Assembly: GCF_000949385.2 (NCBI RefSeq)
Contig: NZ_JYKO02000001.1
Span: forward strand, 2,318,620 to 2,382,619
Direction of reading: 5' to 3'
DNA: 64,000 nucleotides
Source: Pseudomonas sp. LFM046
Lineage (GTDB): Bacteria; Pseudomonadota; Gammaproteobacteria; Pseudomonadales; Pseudomonadaceae
Shown here: piece by piece, positions 26,198 to 35,983 of the stretch
Layout of the letters: each line of letters begins with the position of its first letter
Numbering within the stretch: the stretch's first letter is position 1
The notes under the pieces: model-generated
The model's input: the letters and a program-made list of their open reading frames with translations, nothing else
What the model was told of the DNA's origin: nothing
Database searches by the model: none
Position numbers and translations under genes: made by a program

Positions 26198-27289
26198 ATG
26201 ACAGAAAACAGCTTCGCCTTCCGCCTCAAAGAACTGCTCGAACACCAGAAACTGACGCTGCAAGCGGTCGCCACCGTGCTCGGTATCTCCCGCACCGCTG
26301 TGCACAAGTGGACCCGTGGCGGCGAGATCGACTACGACAACCTGCGCAAGCTGGCCACCTTCCTCAAGGTCAACTGGATCTGGCTGCGCTATGGCGATGA
26401 GGCCCTGCAGGACGCCCAGCATGTGGAAGTGGTGGACCTGCCCATGACGGATGTGCGGCGCAAATACACCGCCGAGATCATGGAGAGCGAAGCACGCATG
26501 AAGCTGGCCCAGGAAAGCGCCGGCATCGTGAACTGGGAATGGAACCTGATCACCGACGAAGTCTCCTACTCGGCCAACGTCGAGGCCGTATATGGCTGGC
26601 CGGTGCGCCGTAACGAAGACTTCTGGCGCCACCTGCATCCCGACGACGTCACCGCGCTGCAGGCCATCTACCGGGAGTGCGTGGCCGAGGGCAAAGGCTA
26701 CGAATTCAATTTCCGCATCTATCGCCCCGATGGCGAGCTGCGCTGGATTACCTCCCGCGCCACGTCGCTGAAGGATGCGGCCGGGCGCTCGGTGAAGATG
26801 GTCGGCGTAAGCCTGGACAGCACGGCACGCAAGCGCGTGGAGGATGAGCTTCGCCAGAGCGAGGAACGCTTCCGCGCCATCTTCGAGCTGGCCGGCGGCG
26901 CCCTGGCCTACATCGGCCTGGATGGGCGATGGCAGCGGGTAAACCAGCCGCTTTGCGATCTGCTCGGTTACAGCGCCGAGGAACTGGCGGAACTGACCTT
27001 CCAGCAACTGACCCATCCCGACGACCTCGCCGAGAATCTCGCCAGCGTCAAGCGCCTGCTGGACGGTGAGGTAGCGGTCAGCACCATGGAGAAACGCTTC
27101 CGTCGCAAGGACGGCCAGTACATCTGGGTGAGGGTGCGTTCCTCGGTTCAGCGCAATGCTACCGACCGCAAACCGGAGCACATCATCAGCGTCTACGACG
27201 ACATCACCGCCAGCCGTGCCGCGCGCCTCGAACTGGAGGCGCGGGTGGCCGAACTGGAGCAGCAGCTGCGGGAACTGCAGGGGCGTTGA
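26198..27289 (+). CDS. HTH-PAS-PAS regulator at the end of the carnitine operon
   Basis: 363 residues. Residues about 5-70 form a Cro/CI-type helix-turn-helix (LKELLEHQKLTLQAVATVLGISRTAVHKWTRGG), then two PAS domains (about 95-215 and 225-345), with the PAC motifs EFNFRIYRPDGELRWITSRA and MEKRFRRKDGQYIWVRVRSS, and a short coiled C-terminus (LELEARVAELEQQLRELQ). No kinase or GGDEF domain is present, so it looks like a one-component DNA-binding sensor. I start at the ATG at 26198; 26189 is possible. It is the best candidate to bind the 35-base element before the BCCT and cntA genes, but this is inference. Confidence 0.8.
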   Translation: MTENSFAFRLKELLEHQKLTLQAVATVLGISRTAVHKWTRGGEIDYDNLRKLATFLKVNWIWLRYGDEALQDAQHVEVVDLPMTDVRRKYTAEIMESEARMKLAQESAGIVNWEWNLITDEVSYSANVEAVYGWPVRRNEDFWRHLHPDDVTALQAIYRECVAEGKGYEFNFRIYRPDGELRWITSRATSLKDAAGRSVKMVGVSLDSTARKRVEDELRQSEERFRAIFELAGGALAYIGLDGRWQRVNQPLCDLLGYSAEELAELTFQQLTHPDDLAENLASVKRLLDGEVAVSTMEKRFRRKDGQYIWVRVRSSVQRNATDRKPEHIISVYDDITASRAARLELEARVAELEQQLRELQGR

Positions 27290-27319
27290 GCCTCCGACGG
27301 AGCCGGGCCGGAGCCCGGC

Positions 27320-27422
27320 AGGTGGATCGGTGACGCGTGATCCACCTTGATGGGTTTCGTACCTCTACCCATCCTACGGTCGGGCTTCGGTAGGATGGGT
27401 GGAGCTTGCGATACCCATCGGA
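27320..27422. repeat. palindromic repeats, GTGGATC and GTAGGATGGG families
   Basis: ggcaggtggatcggtgacgcgtgatccacc, then atgggtttcgtacctctacccatcctac and gtaggatgggtggagcttgcgatacccatc. It lies in the convergent gap between the carnitine regulator and the aldehyde dehydrogenase and may affect both 3' ends. Confidence 0.75.
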
Positions 27423-27431
27423 TCGAGGGCT

Positions 27432-28925
27432 TCAAAGCTTGATCAGTACGGACTTCAGCTCGGTGTAGTGCTCGATGGCGGCGGCGCCCATTTCGCGGCC
27501 AACGCCGGAGAGCTTGTAGCCGCCGAAGGGCAGGGACGGGTCGAGGGCGCTGTGGCAATTGACCCAGACCGAGCCGGACTTGATGCGCGGAATCATCCGG
27601 TGCACCGCCGACAGATCATTCGACCAGACACTGGCGCCCAGGCCGTAGGGGTTGTCGTTGGCCAGGCGTACCACCTCGTCGATGTCGTCGAAGGGCATGG
27701 CCACCAGCACCGGGCCGAAGATTTCCTCCTGCACCAGGCGGTGCTGCTGGTCGACGTCGACGATCACCGTCGGCTTGACGAAGTAGCCGGGGCCGAAGCC
27801 TTCACCCCCGCAGGCGATGGTGGCGCCCAGTTCGCGGCCCAGGTTGATGTAGCCGGTGACGCGGTCCTGCTGCTTGGCGGAGATCAGCGGGCCCATCTGC
27901 ACGCTCGGGTCGAGGCCATTGCCCAGCTTCATGCCATTGGCGATGCCGGCGATATCCGCGATCACGTTGTCGAAGTGCTTGCGGTGTACGTAGAGGCGCG
28001 AACCGGCGCAGCAGACCTGGCCCTGGTTGAAGAAGATCGCGGTGGCGGCACCGGCGGCGGCTTCCTGCAGGTTGGCGTCGGCCATGACGATGGTCGGCGA
28101 CTTGCCGCCCAGTTCCAGGGTCACGCGGGTCATGTTGTCCATGGCCGCCTTGCCGATCTGCTTGCCCACTTCGGTGGAGCCGGTGAAGGTCAGCTTGTCC
28201 ACGCCCGGATGGCGGGTGAGGGCGACGCCTGCGTTCAGGCCGGTGCCGGTCACCACGTTGAACACGCCCGCCGGATAGCCGGCTTCCAGCACCAGCTCGG
28301 CCAGCTTGAGGGCGGTCAGCGGGGTTTCGTCGGCAGGCTTGAGCACTACGGTGCAGCCGGTGGCCAGGGCCGGGCCGAGCTTCCAGCAGGCCAGCAGCAG
28401 GGGGAAGTTCCAGGCGACGATGGCGCCCACCACGCCCACCGCTTCGCGGCGGATGAAACCGTGGAACCGGTCGTTCGGCATCAGCGGCAGGGACGGATCG
28501 ACGGTACTGCCTTCGATCTTGGTGGCCCAGCCGGCCATATAGCGGAGGAAGTCGATGGCCAGCTGCACGTCCATGACCTGGGCCACGGCGGCGCTCTTGC
28601 CGTTGTTCAGGCACTCCAGCTCGGCCAGTTCCTGGGCGTCGCGCTCCATCAGGTCGGCCAGGCGCCACAGCAGGTTCTGCCGCTCGCGCGGGCGCATGCG
28701 GCTCCAGGGGGAATCGTCGAAGGCCTGGCGGGCGGCCTGCACGGCGCGGTCCACATCCTCGGTGCTGGCGGAGGGCACCTCGCCGAGAATCTCGCCGGTG
28801 GCCGGGTTGCGGAAGCTCATGGTGTTGCCGCTGGCGGCATCCGACCATTGCTCGCCGATCAGCATCTTCAGTTGGCGGCCGAGGAAGGCCTGGGTTTTCG
28901 GGAGTATGGGCAGGTCAGCAAGCAT
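27432..28925 (-). CDS. aldehyde dehydrogenase, probable phenylacetaldehyde dehydrogenase (PeaE-like)
   Basis: 497 residues with the classical ALDH1/2-type features: VAWNFPLLLACWKLGPALATGCTVVLKPA, FTGSTEVGKQIGKAA, the Glu of LELGGKSPTIVM and the catalytic Cys in NQGQVCCAGSRLYVH. The C-terminal PFGGYKLSGVGREMG is typical. It has GAGG before the ATG. It is divergent from the amine dehydrogenase genes across a 407-base gap, so the substrate is probably the aldehyde made by that enzyme, phenylacetaldehyde being the known case in Pseudomonas putida. Other aldehydes are possible since this group is broad. Confidence 0.85.
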   Translation of the reverse strand: MLADLPILPKTQAFLGRQLKMLIGEQWSDAASGNTMSFRNPATGEILGEVPSASTEDVDRAVQAARQAFDDSPWSRMRPRERQNLLWRLADLMERDAQELAELECLNNGKSAAVAQVMDVQLAIDFLRYMAGWATKIEGSTVDPSLPLMPNDRFHGFIRREAVGVVGAIVAWNFPLLLACWKLGPALATGCTVVLKPADETPLTALKLAELVLEAGYPAGVFNVVTGTGLNAGVALTRHPGVDKLTFTGSTEVGKQIGKAAMDNMTRVTLELGGKSPTIVMADANLQEAAAGAATAIFFNQGQVCCAGSRLYVHRKHFDNVIADIAGIANGMKLGNGLDPSVQMGPLISAKQQDRVTGYINLGRELGATIACGGEGFGPGYFVKPTVIVDVDQQHRLVQEEIFGPVLVAMPFDDIDEVVRLANDNPYGLGASVWSNDLSAVHRMIPRIKSGSVWVNCHSALDPSLPFGGYKLSGVGREMGAAAIEHYTELKSVLIKL

Positions 28926-29332
28926 GGGATTCGCCTCGGTTCATTGAAGTTGTACCGGACTTGGGCAACCCCCATGCCAAAGCAGGGAAATGCTTGTAAT
29001 GCCTTGATAGTAAAGATATTTATCGTGGCGTTCAGTCGGCCCGTCGCATGCGTGCTGTTGCAGTTTGAGACGGGCTGAGACGGCGCTGTAACAGTGGCGT
29101 CGTCTACGCTTGGCAGGTGCTGCGCGGTCACGTCTCAGGCTGGAACACTGTGTCGCGAAATTAGACGCCCAGGCCCTTCGCCAGCCTCCTCGCCAAGCCT
29201 GACTTTTAAGGCTAATTCGTTGTTATAAAAGGACTTTCACTGGCATGGCACACAATGTGTATTTGCCGTGACAGCTGCACCTGCCTTGCAACGGGGTGCA
29301 AATCATAAGAACAACACCGTGGAGGTCCGACC
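28926..29332. promoter_or_regulatory. 407-base divergent control region between the aldehyde dehydrogenase and QHNDH genes
   Basis: No gene is supported here. A possible plus-strand promoter is CTGACT (29199-29204), 18 bases, TTATAA (29223-29228), about 105 bases before the QhpA start. The region is AT-richer than its surroundings. A -24/-12 sigma54 box was looked for and no copy with both GG and GC was found. Confidence 0.4.
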
Positions 29333-30898
29333 TTGAAGACGACTCGACTCCGGCAGCATGCAGGCACCCTGGCTCTGGCCATGGCGTCTCTGATGTTCGC
29401 CCAGGCCCATGCAGCGGAGGAGGGGCCGGCCCTCCTCAAGTCCAAGTGCATGGGGTGCCACATCCCCGAAGGCAACGACTCCTATAGCCGCATCAGCCAC
29501 CAGCGCAAGACCCCCGAAGGCTGGCTGATGAGCATCGGTCGCATGCAGGTGATGCACGGCCTCCAGATCAGCGACGAAGACCGTCGCACCCTGGTCAAGT
29601 ACCTCGCGGACAAGCAAGGCCTGGCGCCCAGCGAGACGGAGGGTGTGCGCTACGCCATGGAGCGCCGTCTGAACACCGTCGAGAAGTTCGACGACCATCT
29701 GAGCCAGATGTGTGGCCGCTGCCACTCGGGCGCCCGTGTCGCCCTGCAGCGTCGTCCCGCGAAAGAGTGGGAGCACCTGGTCAATTTCCACCTCGGCCAG
29801 TGGCCGTCCCTCGAATACCAGGCCCAGTCCCGCGATCGTGACTGGCTGGACATCGCCCTCAAGGAAACCGTGCCCGAGCTGGCCAAGCGCTTCCCGCTGG
29901 AAAACCAGGCCTGGGCCGACTGGCAGAAAGCCAAGCCCAAGGCGGATGTCCTGCCGGGGCAGTGGAGCTTCAGCGGCCACATGCTGACCAAGGGTGATGT
30001 GCGCGGCGTGATGACCGTGACCGCCGACAAAGGCGACACCTTCAAGGTGGATGTGAAGGGCCAGTACGCCGACGGCACGCCCTTTACCGGCAGCGGCTCG
30101 GCCATCCTCTACAACGGCTACGAATGGCGCGGCAACGTGAAGATCGGCGACACCACCCTGCGCCAGGTCTTCGCTGCCCTGAACGGCGAGATGAAGGGCC
30201 GCATGTTCGAAGCCGCCCATGACGAGCGTGGCCTGGACTTCAGCGCCGCGAAGGAAGGCAACGCCAAGCTGCTGGCCGTCCAGCCGGCGCACCTCAAGGC
30301 AGGCAGCGAAGCTGAACTGACCCTGGTGGGCAGCGGCCTTTCCGGCTCGCCGGAGTTCGGCCCGGGCATCGAAGTGGTGAAGGTGCTGGAAGTCACGCCG
30401 AAGCAGATCCGCGTCAAGGTCAAGGCTGCCGCCGATGCCGCACCGGGCGTACACAGCGTGGCGCTGGGTTCGCTCAAGGGTGTCGAGCTGGCCGTCTACA
30501 AGGACATCAGTGAGGTGAAGGTGGTGCCCGAGTTCTCCATCGCCCGCATCGGCGAGAACGGCGGCTCCACCCCCAAGGTCCAGGGCCGCTTCGAGGCCGA
30601 GGCCTGGGGCAAGGGCGCTGACGGTCAGCCGTATCGCATCGGCTACCTGCCGGCGAAATGGTCGGTCGAGCCCTTCGACGAGCGCGCCAAGGAAGACCAG
30701 GACGTGAAGTTCGCTGGTGTGATGCAGAAGGACGGCATCTTCGTGCCCGGCGGCGCCGGTCCGAACCCGGAACGCAAGATGATGACCAACAACGCGGGCA
30801 ACCTGAAGGTGGTCGCCCAGCTGGAGGACGGCGGTCAGAAGGGCGAAGGCCACCTGATCGTCACCGTACAGCGCTGGAACAACCCGCCACTGCCGTAA
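29333..30898 (+). CDS. qhpA: quinohemoprotein amine dehydrogenase, alpha subunit (dihaem)
   Basis: 521 residues from a TTG start preceded by GGAGG. A signal peptide (about 1-27, ending AQAHA) sends it to the periplasm. Two c-type haem sites are present: CMGCH (residues 39-43) and CGRCH (127-131). The rest forms beta-rich domains as in the P. putida and Paracoccus structures. The alpha subunit carries electrons from the CTQ cofactor in the gamma subunit to an external acceptor. The enzyme deaminates primary amines to aldehydes and ammonium. It heads the operon alpha, radical SAM, gamma, beta. Confidence 0.95.
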   Translation: MKTTRLRQHAGTLALAMASLMFAQAHAAEEGPALLKSKCMGCHIPEGNDSYSRISHQRKTPEGWLMSIGRMQVMHGLQISDEDRRTLVKYLADKQGLAPSETEGVRYAMERRLNTVEKFDDHLSQMCGRCHSGARVALQRRPAKEWEHLVNFHLGQWPSLEYQAQSRDRDWLDIALKETVPELAKRFPLENQAWADWQKAKPKADVLPGQWSFSGHMLTKGDVRGVMTVTADKGDTFKVDVKGQYADGTPFTGSGSAILYNGYEWRGNVKIGDTTLRQVFAALNGEMKGRMFEAAHDERGLDFSAAKEGNAKLLAVQPAHLKAGSEAELTLVGSGLSGSPEFGPGIEVVKVLEVTPKQIRVKVKAAADAAPGVHSVALGSLKGVELAVYKDISEVKVVPEFSIARIGENGGSTPKVQGRFEAEAWGKGADGQPYRIGYLPAKWSVEPFDERAKEDQDVKFAGVMQKDGIFVPGGAGPNPERKMMTNNAGNLKVVAQLEDGGQKGEGHLIVTVQRWNNPPLP

Positions 30899-30973
30899 CC
30901 GGCAATGGCTCGGGCAGAGCGAGGCTCTGCCCGGATTCGCAACGACGATTGGGATGAATTCCGGGAGGTCGCC

Positions 30974-32404
30974 ATGGGCGCAATCTTGAATCTGGTCGAA
31001 CGCAATCTGCACGAAGTACGGGTCGATGCCGACCGCATGCTGTTCCATATCCCGAGCAGTTCGCTGTTCGCCGCCGACGAAGTCACCGGCGGCATCATCG
31101 ACGCCCTGCGTCAGCAGGGCTGTACCTCGGAAGACCTGGTGCAACGCCTGGGTGGGCGTTTCGCCGGGCAGGAAATCAACGAGACCCTGCGCGAGCTGAT
31201 CGCGCTGGAAGTGGTCAGTGACGGCTCGCCGCTGACGCCGGAAATCGGCATCAGCAAGGTCGAGCGCACCGCGCTGAACACTGTGGTGCTGAACGTCAAC
31301 ACCGGCTGCAACCTGAGCTGTACTTACTGCTACAAGGAAGACCTGGACAAGCCCTCGGCCGGCAAGAAGATGAATGCCGAAACCGCCGAGGCGTCCGTGG
31401 AGATGCTGCTGCGCGAATCGCCTGATGAAGAACGCTACAGCGTGGTCTTCTTCGGGGGTGAGCCGCTGTCCAACCGCCCGTTGATCGAGCACATGGTGGA
31501 CTACTGTGAGCGTCGCTTCGCCGAGGCCGGCAAGCAGGTGGAGTTCATCATGACCACCAACGCCACGCTGCTCACCGAGGAGCTCATCGACTACCTCAAC
31601 GCCCATCGCTTCGGGCTGTCGATCAGCATCGACGGACCGAAGACGGTGCACGACCGCAACCGCATCACCGTGGGCGGGCAGGGCACCTATGACGTGGTGC
31701 GGCGCAAGGTGGACCTGCTGCTGTCGCGCTACCGCAGTCGCCCGGTGGGCGCGCGGGTGACGCTGACCCGTGGCATCACCGACGTCGAAACCATCTGGAA
31801 CCACCTGTTCAACGAACTGGGTTTCGCCGAGGTGGGTTTCGCGCCGGTCACATCCGGTGACATGGCCAACTTCAACCTCACGAACGAGGAGTTGGTGGAA
31901 GTCTTCGCCAACATGAAGGCCCTGGGGCGACGCTACCTGGAGGCGGCGCTGGAGCACCGCAACATCGGCTTCTCCAACCTGCACCAGCTGATCACCGACA
32001 TCCATGAGGGTCACAAGAAGGCGCTGCCCTGCGGTGCCGGGCTGAAGATGCTGGCGGTGGACCACAAGGGCGAGCTGAACCTGTGCCACCGCTTCACCGG
32101 CTCCAGCCTGCCCACCTTCGGCAACGTGCACAGCGGCGTGAAGCAAGTCGAGCTGAACGACTTCCTCTCCCAGCGCCTGGACCGCACCGGCACCGGTTGC
32201 GACAGCTGCCGCATCCGCAACCTGTGCTCCGGCGGCTGCTACCACGAGAGCTACGCCCGCTACGGCGACCCCACTCACCCGACCTATCACTACTGCGAGC
32301 TGATGCGCGACTGGGTGGACTTCGGCATCGAAGTCTACAGCCGCATCATGGCCGTCAATCCGGCCTTCATCAGCAGCTACATCTCTCCGCGGAAGGCGCA
32401 CTGA
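30974..32404 (+). CDS. qhpD: radical SAM peptide maturase for the amine dehydrogenase gamma subunit
   Basis: 476 residues from the ATG at 30974 (GGGAGG upstream); the 23 upstream codons in frame are not conserved. The radical SAM cluster motif is GCNLSCTYC (Cys112, 116, 119); a C-terminal SPASM region has Cys in [30 protein letters not shown] and YHYCELM. QhpD forms the intrapeptide thioether bonds (Cys to Asp/Glu) in the gamma subunit in the cytoplasm before export. The gamma gene follows one base after the stop, the usual pairing of enzyme and peptide substrate. Confidence 0.95.
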   Translation: MGAILNLVERNLHEVRVDADRMLFHIPSSSLFAADEVTGGIIDALRQQGCTSEDLVQRLGGRFAGQEINETLRELIALEVVSDGSPLTPEIGISKVERTALNTVVLNVNTGCNLSCTYCYKEDLDKPSAGKKMNAETAEASVEMLLRESPDEERYSVVFFGGEPLSNRPLIEHMVDYCERRFAEAGKQVEFIMTTNATLLTEELIDYLNAHRFGLSISIDGPKTVHDRNRITVGGQGTYDVVRRKVDLLLSRYRSRPVGARVTLTRGITDVETIWNHLFNELGFAEVGFAPVTSGDMANFNLTNEELVEVFANMKALGRRYLEAALEHRNIGFSNLHQLITDIHEGHKKALPCGAGLKMLAVDHKGELNLCHRFTGSSLPTFGNVHSGVKQVELNDFLSQRLDRTGTGCDSCRIRNLCSGGCYHESYARYGDPTHPTYHYCELMRDWVDFGIEVYSRIMAVNPAFISSYISPRKAH

Positions 32405-32405
32405 C

Positions 32406-32729
32406 ATGAAACATCTGAAGCCGCTCAACAACAAAGCACAAATGCTCGAAAAAGCCGCAGCCGAAGATCGCATCGAGGAAGTCATCGCCATGAGCGCGGT
32501 GGCCGGTTGCACCGCCACCACCGACCCGGGCTGGGAAGTGGATGCCTTTGGTGGCGTCGCCTCCCTCTGCCAGCCGATGGAAGCCGACCTCTACGGCTGC
32601 TCCGACCCTTGCTGGTGGCCCGCCCAGGTGCCGGACATGATGAGCACCTATCAGGACTGGAACGCCCAGGCGGTCAGCTCGCAAGAGGACTGGCGCAACC
32701 TCGGCACCGTATTCCCGAAAGACAAATGA
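32406..32729 (+). CDS. qhpC: quinohemoprotein amine dehydrogenase, gamma subunit (CTQ-bearing, thioether cross-linked)
   Basis: 107 residues: a 28-residue leader ([20 protein letters not shown]...) and a 79-residue core starting MSAVAGC. In core numbering, all cross-link residues of the known enzyme are present: Cys7-Glu16, Cys27-Asp33, Cys41-Asp49, and Cys37 with Trp43 for the cysteine tryptophylquinone cofactor. The leader has no Sec signal; known systems remove it after QhpD action and export of the folded peptide. It is a ribosomally made, enzyme-modified protein, and it is the catalytic subunit. Confidence 0.96.
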   Translation: MKHLKPLNNKAQMLEKAAAEDRIEEVIAMSAVAGCTATTDPGWEVDAFGGVASLCQPMEADLYGCSDPCWWPAQVPDMMSTYQDWNAQAVSSQEDWRNLGTVFPKDK

Positions 32730-32758
32730 CCGGCGACAAGAACAAGAGGGAAACACTG

Positions 32759-33883
32759 ATGAAATTCAAAGCCATCGCCAGCCTGGCCACCGCCGTCGCC
32801 GGCCTCGCACTGGGCGCCAATGCCTGGGCCGCGGACGCGTCCGGTCCGGCACTCAAGCCCGGTCATGAGTACATGATCGCCACCAACTACCCGAACAACC
32901 TGCACGTGGTGGATCTCGCCACCGACAGCCTCTACAAGACCTGCCGCCTGCCTGACGCCTTCGGCCCCGGCACCGCGATGATGGCGCCGGACCACAAGAC
33001 CGCCTACCTGCTCAACAACCACTTCGGCGACCTCTACGGCGTCGACCTGGACACCTGCAAGACGGTGTTCCACGCCAAGCTGTCGCAGAAGCCCGGCGAG
33101 AAGGTTCGCTCCATGTTCGCCTTCGCCCTGAGCCCGGACGGCAAGGAGCTGTACAGCGTGGTCAACCCGACCGAGATGCTGAACGACCACTACGTGGTCA
33201 AGCAGCCGCGCCTGGAAGTCTTCAATACCGCGGATGGCCTGGATGCCAAGCCGGTGCGCAGCTTCCCGGTGCCGCGCCAGCTCTACATCATGCGCGCCGG
33301 TGATGACGGCACCCTGTATATCGCCGGCCCGGACATCTACAAGATGGACGTGAAGACCGGCAAGTACGAGGTGGCGGTGCCTGGCCGCAACTGGCAGCGT
33401 CCGCTCTACAGCGCACCGGACGTGCTGTACTTCTGGCCGCACCAGACGCCGTTCCACGAGTTCTCGATGCTCTACACCACGGCCAAGTTCAAGGACGATA
33501 AGCAGGACCTGGCCACCGCCGACTACATCTATGGCTACGTCAGCATCGACCTGAAGACCGGCAAGGCCACGGTGCAGGACTTCGCGCCGCTGACCGAGCT
33601 GTACTTCACCGGCCTGCGCTCGCCGAAGGACCCGAACCAGATGTTCGGCGTGCTCAACCGCCTGGCCAAGTACGACATCAAGGAGCAGAAGCTGATCAAG
33701 GCCGCCAACCTGGATCACTCCTACTACTGCGTGGCCTTCAACACCAAGGGCACCAAGCTGTACCTGGCCGGTACCTTCAACGACATCGCCGTGTACGACC
33801 CGGACAGCCTGGAGAAGGTGAAGAACATCAAGCTGCCGGGCGGCGATATGGCGATCACCACGACGCAGGTGTTCGTGCGCTGA
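32759..33883 (+). CDS. qhpB: quinohemoprotein amine dehydrogenase, beta subunit (seven-bladed propeller)
   Basis: 374 residues with a Sec signal peptide (about 1-24, KFKAIASLATAVAGLALGANAWAA). The remainder consists of propeller repeats (YMIATNYPNNLHVVDLATDSL, MMAPDHKTAYLLNNHFGDLYGVDL, and so on), as in YVTN-type repeat proteins. The beta subunit closes the active site around the gamma subunit. AGAGGG lies before the ATG, 30 bases after the gamma stop. It is the last gene of this operon; a perfect REP palindrome follows. Confidence 0.94.
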   Translation: MKFKAIASLATAVAGLALGANAWAADASGPALKPGHEYMIATNYPNNLHVVDLATDSLYKTCRLPDAFGPGTAMMAPDHKTAYLLNNHFGDLYGVDLDTCKTVFHAKLSQKPGEKVRSMFAFALSPDGKELYSVVNPTEMLNDHYVVKQPRLEVFNTADGLDAKPVRSFPVPRQLYIMRAGDDGTLYIAGPDIYKMDVKTGKYEVAVPGRNWQRPLYSAPDVLYFWPHQTPFHEFSMLYTTAKFKDDKQDLATADYIYGYVSIDLKTGKATVQDFAPLTELYFTGLRSPKDPNQMFGVLNRLAKYDIKEQKLIKAANLDHSYYCVAFNTKGTKLYLAGTFNDIAVYDPDSLEKVKNIKLPGGDMAITTTQVFVR

Positions 33884-33914
33884 CGACAGGTGTTTGTGGG
33901 GGCGACTGCTCTGT

Positions 33915-33942
33915 TGTAGGGGCGAATGAATTCGCCCCTACA
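33915..33942. repeat. perfect 28-base palindrome of the TGTAGGGGCGAATGAATTCGCC family
   Basis: tgtaggggcgaatg next to aattcgcccctaca: the two ends pair over 13 bases. It is the simplest copy of the family in the window, with no intervening core, and stands 32 bases after qhpB. Confidence 0.8.
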
Positions 33943-34001
33943 CTTAATTCGCCCCATAGATCCAAGTAAGACCAATGGGTCACTAGACAGGAAATCAGGC
34001 T

Positions 34002-34035
34002 TTATTTACCTTGACGTTTACGTAAAGGTAAATAA
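34002..34035. promoter_or_regulatory. 34-base near-perfect palindrome, LiuR-like operator
   Basis: Arms TTATTTACCTT (34002-34012) and AAGGTAAATAA (34025-34035) are perfect; the inner GACGTTTACGTA also pairs except at two positions. The core TTGACGTTTACGTAAA resembles the binding motif known for LiuR, the MerR-family regulator of branched-chain acyl-CoA genes. It lies 85 bases before the acyl-CoA ligase start. Confidence 0.6.
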
Positions 34036-34119
34036 TGCCGAATACGTACCCCGGGCTCCCGAATCACGCGGGAGCCGGCGGTTCTTAGCGTCCCAGTACA
34101 AACACAAGAAGGGAAAGCC

Positions 34120-35820
<1,701 letters not shown>

Positions 35821-35845
35821 CGCTTGGTGGGGGTGGTCGATCTCC

Positions 35846-35945
35846 TGTAGGGGCGAATTCATTCGCCAAGGGCAGCGAAGCTGCCCCCCATCCGAGCTGG
35901 AAGGGCAGAACTGCGTTCTGCTTGGCGAATGAATTCGCCCCTACA
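35846..35945. repeat. REP-like palindromic pair
   Basis: tgtaggggcgaattcattcgcc and ggcgaatgaattcgcccctaca enclose a core with inverted ggcagcgaagctgcc and gcagaactgcgttctgc. Full-length copy of the family, in the gap before the AraC gene. Confidence 0.8.
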
Positions 35946-35983
35946 ATGGCCGTTCCAACGGCAATCGCTACCCAAGGGAGCCC

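Noticed and set aside
28926-29332. Sigma54 promoter for the amine dehydrogenase genes
   Set aside because: Candidates such as TGCAC-N5-TTGCA lack the second G of the -24 box, and another has a wrong spacing of the GG and GC.
29303-32521. A long open frame of 1072 codons on the minus strand
   Set aside because: It is antisense to qhpA and qhpD, which have clear motifs; high GC keeps the opposite frame open. The product (rich in Val, Ala, His, Gln, Gly) has no domain.
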